From a virus: a DNA stretch of 64,000 nt. Within the stretch, counting starts at the first letter, position 1; each line of letters starts with the position of its first letter. This document shows positions 54,902 through 63,418 of this stretch, piece by piece. Below the pieces are notes generated by a model that worked only from the letters and a program-made list of their open reading frames with translations, was not told where the DNA came from and made no database searches. Position numbers and translations under genes: made by a program. The stretch lies in the IMG/VR virus record IMGVR_UViG_3300036850_000105, positions 1-64,000 of that record; one strand, given 5' to 3'.

Positions 54902-56989
54902 ATGACCATCTGGACCGCAAAGATGCGCGGCGTAAAAGCCGAGCAGGATGGTGAGCAGGTAGCGGGCACGGGCCGCGTTGCGACCCTGAACTTCCGCAGT
55001 CTACTGACCGAGTACGACGCGGCCACGGGTACGCTCAGCATCGGCCCCGAGTCCAACACCACTCGCGCCGAAGTCAACGCCGCCACTACCGCGGCCCTCG
55101 CCGCAAACACGCGCACGGGCAACACGCTCACGGCGGACGCAAACGGTGCGCTGGCTGCGATCGACGGCGTCACCCTCACGACGAATAACCGGCTGCTGGT
55201 CAAAGACGAGGCGTCCACGCTCAAGAACGGCTGGTACTACGTCGCCGATCCGGGAAGCGCGTCCACACCGTGGCAGTTGACGCGGACGGCGGATGCGGAT
55301 GCTTCGGCGGAGTTCGTCAGTGGGGCGATTACGCGGGTGCTTGCGGGCACGGTGAACGCGGGGACTAGCTACGTCCTCACGGTCGGCGGCGGGTTCACGC
55401 TGAACACCGATGCCGTCACGTTTACGCTCTACAACCTGAACGCGATCGAGCAGGGGGTCAATGTTGGAGATGTGCCCCAGTTCGAGGGGACCACATACGT
55501 CCCGCGCCGTTTCTGGATCACCCCCGACATCGACCTGACGGGCACGACCGACGCTACGGCAGCAATTCTGGCCGCAGCGCAAGAGCGGGTCGGGGCTTGC
55601 GTGTATCTGCCAGATGGTGTGATCCGTATGAATAGTGGAATCACCCTTCCGCAAGGTGCCTGCATCACTGGCCGTGAGCGCGGGATGGCGCGGGGGCACC
55701 GTGGAACCGGCGGAACACCCCTGCTGAACACGGGGACCCTGATCCACGTCTACGGGACGGGCAAGCTCTTCACGATGGGCATGCAGAGCGCCGTGAGGAA
55801 TCTCGAACTCTACTATCCGAGCCAGGTCACGACGGGGACGCCCACAGCGTACGATTACGCCTTCTACTGCGGGTCAAACGCCGATGGCTGCACGATCGAG
55901 AACATCACAGCGATCAACCCGTACGACCTGATCCATATCGACACTCAGGGTGGCGGCGGCGCTCGCATCGACAACGTCTGGGCCTTCCCGTTCTCGCACG
56001 GTATCCGGCTCGGGCGGGTTGCCGACGTGGCCCGCATCTCGAACGTCCACTTCAACCCAGCTAACAACGATAGCGGTGCGCCGACTGCTTGGGTGCTCGC
56101 CAACGGGATCGCCTTCCTTGTCGATGGCGCCGAGCAGTTCAGTTTTACGGACTGTTTCGCTTACGGCTACCTTCGCGGCCTGCTCCTGATTGACGCCGAC
56201 GCGGACAGTTTCCAGGGGGTCTATGGCGACTGGAAGGGCGGTGGCTTTGACCAGTGTGAGGTCTGCGTCCTGATCGCCGATCCGACGGGCCTTTGCATGC
56301 GTGGACTGAAGATGAGCGACGTGTCGTTCATCCCGATCGACACCACGGGCTACGGCATCGTCTCGCAGGATGACACAGCGGCGAGCATACCGGACAACCG
56401 GCCCACCATCTACGTCACCAACTGCCAGTTTTCTGGGACGAGCCATCCGAAAAACGTCTGGCTGTTTCCAAACAGCAATGCGCGCGTTGTCATCAAGGGC
56501 GGGAGCATGCAGGGCGCGTCCACCCAGCACTGTCACGCGGAGGGGACCGCGTCGATAATCGATCTTGACGATGTCATCACAACTGGCGCCGTCACGCGCA
56601 TCTCTGGCGGCGGCAAGTGGAGCGATCGCAACGGACGCAAGCAGGTCGCTGGCGAGATGGGACCGAGCTACCGCAACGGGGACGAGTCTCTCGGAGCGGA
56701 TCTGACCGATGCGGACGCAACCATCACGATCGCGGGCGCGGCCTGGCGGGTCTTGCCACCCGCGACGCTCTCGACAAATCGCGTGGTGGACATCGATAAC
56801 ACGTCGGCTGTCGACGAAGAGACGATCACGATCGATCGGCAGGACACGACGGCTAACACGTTGACCATTCGCGACAATGCAAACGCGACCATCTTCACCT
56901 TCCCCGCGTCAACCGCGATGAAGTGCGTCTTCCGGAAAGCGGCCGGCGGGAACTTCGTTCCGCTGCGCGCGACCCGCACCACGGGCTAA
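54902..56989 (+). CDS. Beta-helix tailspike
   Basis: 695 aa, ATG at 54902. N-terminal virion-binding part (1-60), then a module widespread in fibres (VTLTTNNRLLVKDEASTLKN ... AGTSYVL, about 88-160). The middle, about 210-590, is a parallel beta-helix of pectate-lyase type: GACVYLPDGVIRMNSGITLP, AVRNLELYYPSQ, GCTIENITAINPYDLIHID, ARIDNVWAFPFSHGIRLG. A trimerisation-like C-terminus follows. Predicted to bind or cleave host surface polysaccharide. Confidence 0.8.
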   Translation: MTIWTAKMRGVKAEQDGEQVAGTGRVATLNFRSLLTEYDAATGTLSIGPESNTTRAEVNAATTAALAANTRTGNTLTADANGALAAIDGVTLTTNNRLLVKDEASTLKNGWYYVADPGSASTPWQLTRTADADASAEFVSGAITRVLAGTVNAGTSYVLTVGGGFTLNTDAVTFTLYNLNAIEQGVNVGDVPQFEGTTYVPRRFWITPDIDLTGTTDATAAILAAAQERVGACVYLPDGVIRMNSGITLPQGACITGRERGMARGHRGTGGTPLLNTGTLIHVYGTGKLFTMGMQSAVRNLELYYPSQVTTGTPTAYDYAFYCGSNADGCTIENITAINPYDLIHIDTQGGGGARIDNVWAFPFSHGIRLGRVADVARISNVHFNPANNDSGAPTAWVLANGIAFLVDGAEQFSFTDCFAYGYLRGLLLIDADADSFQGVYGDWKGGGFDQCEVCVLIADPTGLCMRGLKMSDVSFIPIDTTGYGIVSQDDTAASIPDNRPTIYVTNCQFSGTSHPKNVWLFPNSNARVVIKGGSMQGASTQHCHAEGTASIIDLDDVITTGAVTRISGGGKWSDRNGRKQVAGEMGPSYRNGDESLGADLTDADATITIAGAAWRVLPPATLSTNRVVDIDNTSAVDEETITIDRQDTTANTLTIRDNANATIFTFPASTAMKCVFRKAAGGNFVPLRATRTTG

Positions 56990-57059
56990 TCTCACCCACC
57001 CGCCCGCCGTCCCGCGGTGCCCTGCTCTCCCACCAGAGCGAGGCGAAGGGGCGGCAACT

Positions 57060-57236
57060 CTACCAGGTCTCCGGATCGTCCGGATCAATCTCTGGACCGA
57101 ATACGTACACGGTGAGAGTTCCGTCAGGGGCGACGATGACATCAGAAGCCGGTTCGTCCGAGCCGATGCCGCACTGCTCCCGTAGGCTCCGCTCTTCTTC
57201 CGGAGTCAGCGGGCGGTAGCGAGGGGCCGGCGTCAT
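57060..57236 (-). CDS. Small leftward protein, 58 aa
   Basis: ATG at 57236 (TGATG with the upstream stop). Pro-rich start (MTPAPRYRPLTPEEERSL), acidic end (PEIDPDDPETW). Forms a leftward pair with the next gene, between two large fibre genes. Function unknown. Confidence 0.6.
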   Translation of the reverse strand: MTPAPRYRPLTPEEERSLREQCGIGSDEPASDVIVAPDGTLTVYVFGPEIDPDDPETW

Positions 57237-57457
57237 CACGATCGCACCAGCGGGATCCTCACCCACCCGTCCGCATCCGGCACGACCTCGCGGCCGTCGC
57301 CCCAGGTCGCCGAACCGTCAGGGCGCACGAACATTCGCGGCTCGCCCTTCCGTTCATCGATCACGATGGCGACATCCAGGAGCCCGGGCATCTCGCGCAA
57401 ACGCCGACCCTGCTCCGCGGTGAGCCGGAAGCGACTCGTCAACACGAAACTCGTCAT
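57236..57457 (-). CDS. Small leftward protein, 73 aa
   Basis: ATG at 57457. MTSFVLTSRFRLTAEQGRRL, then VAIVIDERKGEPRMFVRPDG and WGDGREVVPD: an alternating alpha/beta layout. Divergent from the large fibre gene that starts 36 bp away; no ribosome site visible. Moron-like. Confidence 0.6.
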   Translation of the reverse strand: MTSFVLTSRFRLTAEQGRRLREMPGLLDVAIVIDERKGEPRMFVRPDGSATWGDGREVVPDADGWVRIPLVRS

Positions 57458-57492
57458 GAGCGAAAGCTTACGCGCGCGAGCGCAAGACAGCA

Positions 57493-60400
57493 ATGGCTGA
57501 CACCGTTGTCGTCAACGCCGGAGGACCAGGCTCCGATGATTTCCCGCGCAAATGCTGCGGCGAATCGCTCGTCTGGACGAGCTCGACCGTCGGCTATTTC
57601 TTCTACGTCGATTCAAGCAATGATCTAAAGTACATCAAAAGCACTGACGCGGGGCTGACGTTTGGGTCGGCGGTCAACGTCAAGACGGGGACGATCGGGT
57701 GCTTTGCGATCTGGTTCGACAAATGGACCCCCTCGCTCACCGGCACGAAGATTTACTGTGCTTACACCGACACGACCGCCAACGACTTCCTTTACCGCGG
57801 GCTCGAGACATCGACCGACACGCTCGACACCGAGCAGATCATCAGCAATGCGACCGACCTCCGCGGTTCGGGCGGCACGATGGCTCAGCGCTCGTGCTCG
57901 ATCACTAAAGCGGTAGGCGGAAATCTATACGCGACCTTCATTGACGATCTAACGGCGGTCGAAAGCGGGTTCTTCCGCTCGACCGACGACGGCGCGACGT
58001 GGGGCGCGCGCACCAACCTCACGACCGTCACGCCGGCAGCAGGCGATCGGATGCGCCTGTTCCCGGGCAATGCCGCGGACAACCAGGACGTGTGGATGCT
58101 GTTCTTCGACGCCTCGGCGTCGGACCTGCTTTTCGCGACGCACGACGACAGCGCGAATACGACGACCAGCACAGCGATCAACACGTCGATCGCTATCAGC
58201 GGTGCCCTTCACGACATGGGCTTTTCGGGGGCGGTGCGCCACTCTGATGGGCACCTTTTCGCGGTGGCGTGGACGGCCGTCGATAGCGCCTCCGGTGACT
58301 TCCTCGCCTACCAGATCAACGGCTCGGCCTCGATCACACAGCGCACCAACGTAGTAACCGACCAGGACGACACATTCGGCGGCGGCTGCTATTTCGATCA
58401 ACAGACCGGCTCGCTCACCGTCTTCTATTACGGCACGAGCTCTGAGGTCTACAACTCGGCGGTCCATGTCCGCTATCGCACGAGCACGGACGGCGCCGTC
58501 TCGTGGGGCCGGCAATGGCGCATCGACGTAGATACAACTCGCGACACTCGGTACGTGACGGGCGGAATGAGCGTCGGCTCAAGCAACGCCGGCCCCTTTC
58601 GCCCGATCTGGATCGCGGACGCCTCCGCCTACTCGAACGTCGCGCCGCTCTCGGCGATGTTCGACCGCCCGCCGATCCAATGCACGGACATCAACCCGTA
58701 CGTCAATGCAAGCGGCGTCGCGAGCGACACGAACGAGGTCAAGGCCGGCGTCACCGACTGGCTGCGCACCGAGGGCTACCCGGGTGCGCCGGCCAAATAC
58801 AGCGGGATCGGCGAGGTGATCGAAAGCGGAGCGCCTCAGCCCACACTGACCTCCCGCATCGGCGGCAGCACGCCGCTTGCGCTCGACTATGACCCTGCGG
58901 CCGGCGCGGGCGGGCCCGCAACGCTGTGGACCGCGGGCGGCGCTGGCGAAAACAACGAAAACGTCACGACGGCGATCTGGCCGCGGCGAGATGCGGCCGG
59001 CTGGGTCGTCTTCAACCACCGCGGCAACAACGGAAACCCGCGCCAAGGCGTCGGCAAATACAATACGAGTTATGACTTCCAAACGGGGTGGACTGAGCTC
59101 GGATCTCCGCCCCTGATCGACGTTGGTAGCGGCGGCACTTGGGACGACGCGAACGTCCCTGATTTGAACGGTTGGACTTGGATCGGGAACAAGCTCGTCG
59201 GTTTCTATCGCGGCCATGATGGATCCATCACGCAAGTCGGCCGCGTTGATGCGACGTGGGATGGTGCGGTCGGTTCGTTCCCCGGGCTTACGAAGTACGG
59301 ATCCAACCCCGTCATCACCTCGAGCGCGGCGCCGTGGATCACGACGAACAACGGCTGCGTTCCCGGCTCGATCTGGATCGATCCTGCCGGCCGGTGGTGG
59401 ATGTATTTGTCGTGTAACTCGCCCAACGCGGCGGGCTTGTCGTACTCCGACGACCTCGGCTTCACGTGGGTGGTCGGTCAGTACGCGACCATCACGCCCG
59501 TTAGCCCGCAGACGAGCTGCGGTGACGGCGTCGCGATCTGTATCGACGACACTCCACATCGGGCATACGGCGCGAGCTTCGTTTGGATCGACTCCGGCTC
59601 TCAAGGCGCGGCCACGCTCGAGGGTCGGTATCTGTACTTCTTGCCGTTCGAAAAAACGGCAGCGCAGATCACGAAGAAGGGAAAGTCCTACTTCCCGAAC
59701 GGGTCCCCGTACTCGGGCGCCGCGCTCGCGAGCGGAGGCGTGCAGGGCACGAATAGCTTCGCCCTCGCCGGTAGGTTCCGCGTTCCGCGCTGCGTTCGAA
59801 CAAGCGATCTTCACACGATCTACCAGCAGGGCGTCGATGGTTCGGACGTTATGGTTTATGTCCGGATCGGCAGCACCGGGCTTTTGACTGCCTTTTGGAG
59901 CACGACGACAACCGCAGCCGCCGGCCCCCCGTTCGACAAGACGCTGACCGGCGCCTCCGCAGTGGACGACGCGGAGTGGTGGGACTTCTGTTTTGCGCGC
60001 TTCGGCGCAAACGACTTCCGGCTCTACACGCGGCGGGCCGGCGGCGCTTGGGTGCTCGACGCAACCAACACCGCAGAGGACGGCGGTACTACGAGCAGCA
60101 CACAGAACGCTGCGATCGGAAACGGATTCCCCACGAACGGCTTTGGCAATTCCCCATGCCGCGGCGTCATCAGTGACCTCGTTTTCATGACGGGGGCGCC
60201 GCCGGACACGAGCTTGACGGCTACCGGAGCCGCGTTCGCCGGGATGCTCCACTCCTCGCGGACTGCCTACTCGGGAGGCACGTTCCAGTGGGACGAATCA
60301 AACGCGCAATGGGTGGACAACGGCGACGTTGTGCTGGTCGAGGCAATCGACTCCACCGATCTGCCAACGATCTCCACCGACGGCAGCACGGGGACGAGCG

Positions 60401-61047
60401 ACCACACGGCGAGCGGCGTCCTGTTCTTGCCGGCCTCGAGCGAACGCGGCCGGATCGTCTGGCTCGACGTGGAGTTCAAAAACGTTAGCACGGGCGTCAC
60501 CGCGATCACATTCGACGGCGTCACGATGACGCTCGCGCACTCGCGCACGGTCTCCACCGCGGGAGTGGCCACCTATTACCTGCTTTCTGACAGCCTGCCG
60601 GCCACCGCGGGTCCCTACACGTGGAGCGTGACGGTTGACGGCGCTTCGGGCCAAGTCAACGCCGCCTGCTCTTACAAGCCGGGAATGCTTCAGGGTGGTC
60701 CGTTTGCCACCGGCGGCGCCGACAACACGAGCACAAGCATCAGCGCAACGCTCAACGCGCCCTCGAACGGCTGGATCCGCGACGTGCTCTACAACGTGAC
60801 CGGTACGGACGACGCGACGCCGCACCCGACGCAGACCGAGACGGCAGACTTCTCGACCGACAGTGCGAATGCCGGGCGGATTGCAACGTCCATGCGCCAA
60901 TCGTGGGTGCAGGCCTCGTTCGACATGAGCTGGACCAGCATCACGACGGCCGAGCAGCACATCTTGATTGCTACGTCTTGGCAGGTCGAGGAACCGCCGG
61001 TCCTCGCCCTACAGCAGCCGATGGTGCCCGCCAATAGAGCGGCCTGA
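57493..61047 (+). CDS. Large Asp-box (sialidase-like) fibre protein
   Basis: 1184 aa, ATG at 57493. Four Asp-box-like motifs mark beta-propeller blades: STDAGLTF (50-57), STDDGATW (163-170), STDGAVSW near 331, and SDDLGFTW near 650. A second part near 750-930 (FALAGRFRVPRCVRT ... WWDFCFARFGANDFRLYTRR ... GVISDLVFMTG) looks like a LamG/concanavalin-type lectin fold. The C-terminus has a third beta domain. Likely a receptor-binding or glycan-cleaving fibre. Confidence 0.75.
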   Translation: MADTVVVNAGGPGSDDFPRKCCGESLVWTSSTVGYFFYVDSSNDLKYIKSTDAGLTFGSAVNVKTGTIGCFAIWFDKWTPSLTGTKIYCAYTDTTANDFLYRGLETSTDTLDTEQIISNATDLRGSGGTMAQRSCSITKAVGGNLYATFIDDLTAVESGFFRSTDDGATWGARTNLTTVTPAAGDRMRLFPGNAADNQDVWMLFFDASASDLLFATHDDSANTTTSTAINTSIAISGALHDMGFSGAVRHSDGHLFAVAWTAVDSASGDFLAYQINGSASITQRTNVVTDQDDTFGGGCYFDQQTGSLTVFYYGTSSEVYNSAVHVRYRTSTDGAVSWGRQWRIDVDTTRDTRYVTGGMSVGSSNAGPFRPIWIADASAYSNVAPLSAMFDRPPIQCTDINPYVNASGVASDTNEVKAGVTDWLRTEGYPGAPAKYSGIGEVIESGAPQPTLTSRIGGSTPLALDYDPAAGAGGPATLWTAGGAGENNENVTTAIWPRRDAAGWVVFNHRGNNGNPRQGVGKYNTSYDFQTGWTELGSPPLIDVGSGGTWDDANVPDLNGWTWIGNKLVGFYRGHDGSITQVGRVDATWDGAVGSFPGLTKYGSNPVITSSAAPWITTNNGCVPGSIWIDPAGRWWMYLSCNSPNAAGLSYSDDLGFTWVVGQYATITPVSPQTSCGDGVAICIDDTPHRAYGASFVWIDSGSQGAATLEGRYLYFLPFEKTAAQITKKGKSYFPNGSPYSGAALASGGVQGTNSFALAGRFRVPRCVRTSDLHTIYQQGVDGSDVMVYVRIGSTGLLTAFWSTTTTAAAGPPFDKTLTGASAVDDAEWWDFCFARFGANDFRLYTRRAGGAWVLDATNTAEDGGTTSSTQNAAIGNGFPTNGFGNSPCRGVISDLVFMTGAPPDTSLTATGAAFAGMLHSSRTAYSGGTFQWDESNAQWVDNGDVVLVEAIDSTDLPTISTDGSTGTSDHTASGVLFLPASSERGRIVWLDVEFKNVSTGVTAITFDGVTMTLAHSRTVSTAGVATYYLLSDSLPATAGPYTWSVTVDGASGQVNAACSYKPGMLQGGPFATGGADNTSTSISATLNAPSNGWIRDVLYNVTGTDDATPHPTQTETADFSTDSANAGRIATSMRQSWVQASFDMSWTSITTAEQHILIATSWQVEEPPVLALQQPMVPANRAA

Positions 61048-61063
61048 TTACCGAGGAAACAAC

Positions 61064-61501
61064 ATGGCACGATTCTCAATCGCTGGTCGCTCAACGGTGG
61101 CCGGCACGACCTTGCGCGCGGTGGCGTCGCTGTTCGCCGTCGCGAGCCGCACGCTGAAACTACGCGAGGTCGGCGTCACCAACACGACCTCTACAGCCGT
61201 TGCTGTGGCGCTCGTGCGATTCACGAACGCAACGGGCGTAGGCGCTGGCCTGACGGAGGTGGCGTACGATGAGGCGGGGCCGGCTCCGAACGGCACCGGG
61301 TTTGCTGGGCACACGGCGGACGGCGCGGTCGGATCGCCGCTCCGCCAGACTGTTCTCGGGGCAAGCGTTGGATCCGCCCACATCTGGACGTTCGGCGACA
61401 CGGGGATCCTCGTGGCGGCCGGTACGGCGAACGGCATTGGCCTCATCTGTCCGACCGGCACGGGACAGATCTTAGACTATTGGTTTGACTGGGACGAATG
61501 A
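61064..61501 (+). CDS. Virion-associated protein, 145 aa
   Basis: ATG at 61064 (MARFSIAGRSTVAGTTLRAV) with AGGA 6 nt upstream. Thr/Ala/Gly beta protein (TLKLREVGVTNTTSTAVAVA ... HIWTFGDTGILVAAGTANGI), typical of small structural proteins in the fibre cluster. Confidence 0.6.
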   Translation: MARFSIAGRSTVAGTTLRAVASLFAVASRTLKLREVGVTNTTSTAVAVALVRFTNATGVGAGLTEVAYDEAGPAPNGTGFAGHTADGAVGSPLRQTVLGASVGSAHIWTFGDTGILVAAGTANGIGLICPTGTGQILDYWFDWDE

Positions 61502-61515
61502 CGGGGGGCCGGTAG

Positions 61516-62529
61516 ATGGCGATCTACAACCGGGCCAAGCCTCGCGCCGATACCCGGGCCAGGTCGCGCGTTGTTGCGATCACGGGCGCAGCCGGCGGGA
61601 GCATCGAATCCGCCGATGGCGCATCAGCGGTTGTCTGCTCCGCTTCTGGTGTCGGGGCGAGCACAGCGGAAGCCGCCGGGTCCTGCGCCATTGTCGTCAC
61701 GGGGGCCGGCGTCGGGGAGGGTAACACCAGCTCAGTCGGCGCCGGAGCGGTCGTCTGCACAGCGACCGGAGTCGGGAGCTCAACCTCCGCGGCGGACGGA
61801 GCCGGAGCCGTTGTCGTTTCATGCGCTGGCGCAGGCGGCTCGACTGCTGCGTCCGCCGGCGCTTCCGCCATCGTCGTCGCCGGTGCAGGCGCCGGCGCGT
61901 CGACTTCGGCATCGGACGGATCGTCCTCCGTAATCCTGACCGCGTCCGGCGTCGGCTCGACCACCGCTGCCTCCAGCGGCGCCTCCTCAATCGTGGTCGG
62001 CGCCGCTGGCGTCGGGACCGAGGTAGGCACGGACCCGGCCGCCGGTGCGTCAGCGATCGTTTGCACCGGTACCGGCGTCGGCGCCTCGACAGCCGCGAGC
62101 ACCGGAGCCGGAGCCATCGCGATTGCGGGCGCGGGAGCTGGCTCATCGATAGTAGCGGGCGCGGGCACTTCCGCAGTTGTCTGCACGGCTTCCGGAGCAG
62201 CCGAGGAGCTCCGGTGGGGCACCGGGGTCTCCTCGTGTGTCGTCTCCGCCGCTGGCGTCGGAGTATCGACCTCCGCCGCCGCCGGCTCAAGCGCGATCGT
62301 CATCGCCGGATCGGGCGTCTCCGGGCAAACCATAGAGGCCGTGGGCGCGTCGGCGATCGTCGTCTCGTGCGCAGCCGTGAGCGCCAGCATCATTCCGCCC
62401 AATCCACCGATCACCACGGCATGGACGCGTCCGGCGAACGAACCGGTCGTTGCTACGCAGGTCGTGTCAGGGCGCACCGTCACCACCTGGACAAAAAACC
62501 AAGACGAGGAGCTGCCATTGGCAGCGTGA
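61516..62529 (+). CDS. Protein of thirteen about-20-residue tandem repeats
   Basis: 337 aa, ATG at 61516. After 15 residues the chain is almost only units of the form A-I-V-V-x-G-A-G-V-G-x-S-T-x-A-A-x-G-A-S, thirteen times, with Cys at a fixed place in many units (AVVCTATGVG, AIVCTGTGVG). One unit (EELRWGTGV) is irregular. The last 35 residues (WTRPANEPVVATQVVSGRTV) are non-repetitive. Regular strand-turn spacing suggests a beta-solenoid; probably a fibre or surface protein. Confidence 0.75.
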   Translation: MAIYNRAKPRADTRARSRVVAITGAAGGSIESADGASAVVCSASGVGASTAEAAGSCAIVVTGAGVGEGNTSSVGAGAVVCTATGVGSSTSAADGAGAVVVSCAGAGGSTAASAGASAIVVAGAGAGASTSASDGSSSVILTASGVGSTTAASSGASSIVVGAAGVGTEVGTDPAAGASAIVCTGTGVGASTAASTGAGAIAIAGAGAGSSIVAGAGTSAVVCTASGAAEELRWGTGVSSCVVSAAGVGVSTSAAAGSSAIVIAGSGVSGQTIEAVGASAIVVSCAAVSASIIPPNPPITTAWTRPANEPVVATQVVSGRTVTTWTKNQDEELPLAA

Positions 62530-62542
62530 AGGAAAGCAAATC

Positions 62543-62974
62543 ATGAGCGACGCATCCGACGCATTCGAGAACGCAGCGGCACTACTCTTTTTCAACGCGA
62601 CCAACTGGGCGAACGTTGCCGACAATGCCGCGACATCTCCGTTCACCAACTGGTACCTCGGGCTGCACACGTCCTCGCCGGGTGAAGCGGGCAACCAGAC
62701 ATCGAACGAGATTGGTTACACGAGCTACGCCCGCGTGGCCCGCGCGCGAACGTCGGGTGGATTCACCGTGACCGGTGGCTCGACCGTGCTTGCAGCAAAC
62801 GCCGATTTCCCCGCTGGAACTGGCGGCTCCGGCACGGCCACGCATCTCGGGCTTGGCTCGGCGTCCAGCGGTACCGGGATCCTCGAGATCCTTGGCACGG
62901 TCACGCCCAATATCGTGTGCGGGAGCGGCGTGACGCCGCGGCTCACGACTGCCACGGCGTTTACTATCGCCTAA
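62543..62974 (+). CDS. Virion protein, phage-fibre type, 143 aa
   Basis: Start at 62543 (MSDASDAFENAAALLFFNAT) with AAGGAAA upstream. Contains the pattern WYLGLHTSSPGEAGNQTSNE and YTSYARVARARTSGG, which I know from a common family of small phage structural proteins near tail fibres. C-terminus beta-rich. Confidence 0.7.
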   Translation: MSDASDAFENAAALLFFNATNWANVADNAATSPFTNWYLGLHTSSPGEAGNQTSNEIGYTSYARVARARTSGGFTVTGGSTVLAANADFPAGTGGSGTATHLGLGSASSGTGILEILGTVTPNIVCGSGVTPRLTTATAFTIA

Positions 62975-62978
62975 CGCC

Positions 62979-63416
62979 GTGCTTCCGGTACTCCAAACCT
63001 GGCGCGACTTCCGCGAGTTCGTCGCGGCCAAGAAGCGGAAGCGCGAACCGCTCTGCTTCAAGGGCCGCGGCGTCGCGGAGGCGTCCTACCGTCCGCGGCA
63101 CGCTCAGGGCTTCGCGAACTTCCGCGCGTCGCTCCGTGGTGTCGGCAGCTGGGGGCAGGCGAGTGAGCGGGTCGACGCACTTGAGCACGCTCTCCATGCT
63201 CGCCACGGGGTCGGTCTGCCGCTGCCGCGCAAGGTGATCCAAAATTCTGACAAGTCCCTGTCCCTGTGGTGGGGACCGTCGAGCCATCTGATGGTGCGAG
63301 CCCTCCCGGATGGATTCACGAGCCTGATCGGCGGCGCGCGCGGGGTTGTGGCCAAGTGCATCACCAACGAATTGCTTGATGCTCTCGCGTTCCAGCGGCG
63401 GATACAGAGCCAGTGA
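62979..63416 (+). CDS. Hypothetical protein, 145 aa
   Basis: GTG at 62979. Begins LPVLQTWRDFREFVAAKKRK, contains RPRHAQGFANFRASLRGVG and two Trp near SLWWGPSSHLMV. No family recognised; ends 2 bp from the convergent HNH gene. Confidence 0.6.
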   Translation: MLPVLQTWRDFREFVAAKKRKREPLCFKGRGVAEASYRPRHAQGFANFRASLRGVGSWGQASERVDALEHALHARHGVGLPLPRKVIQNSDKSLSLWWGPSSHLMVRALPDGFTSLIGGARGVVAKCITNELLDALAFQRRIQSQ

Positions 63417-63418
63417 TG

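Noticed and set aside
58579-60252. 557-codon leftward open frame antisense to the large fibre gene
   Set aside because: High GC keeps antisense frames open; composition is Arg/Val/Asp-rich without motifs, and the sense frame has clear Asp-box repeats.
61524-62486. Leftward open frame over the repeat protein
   Set aside because: Mirror of the repeats (Pro/Thr/Ala-rich); the plus frame has start, ribosome context and a regular repeat.
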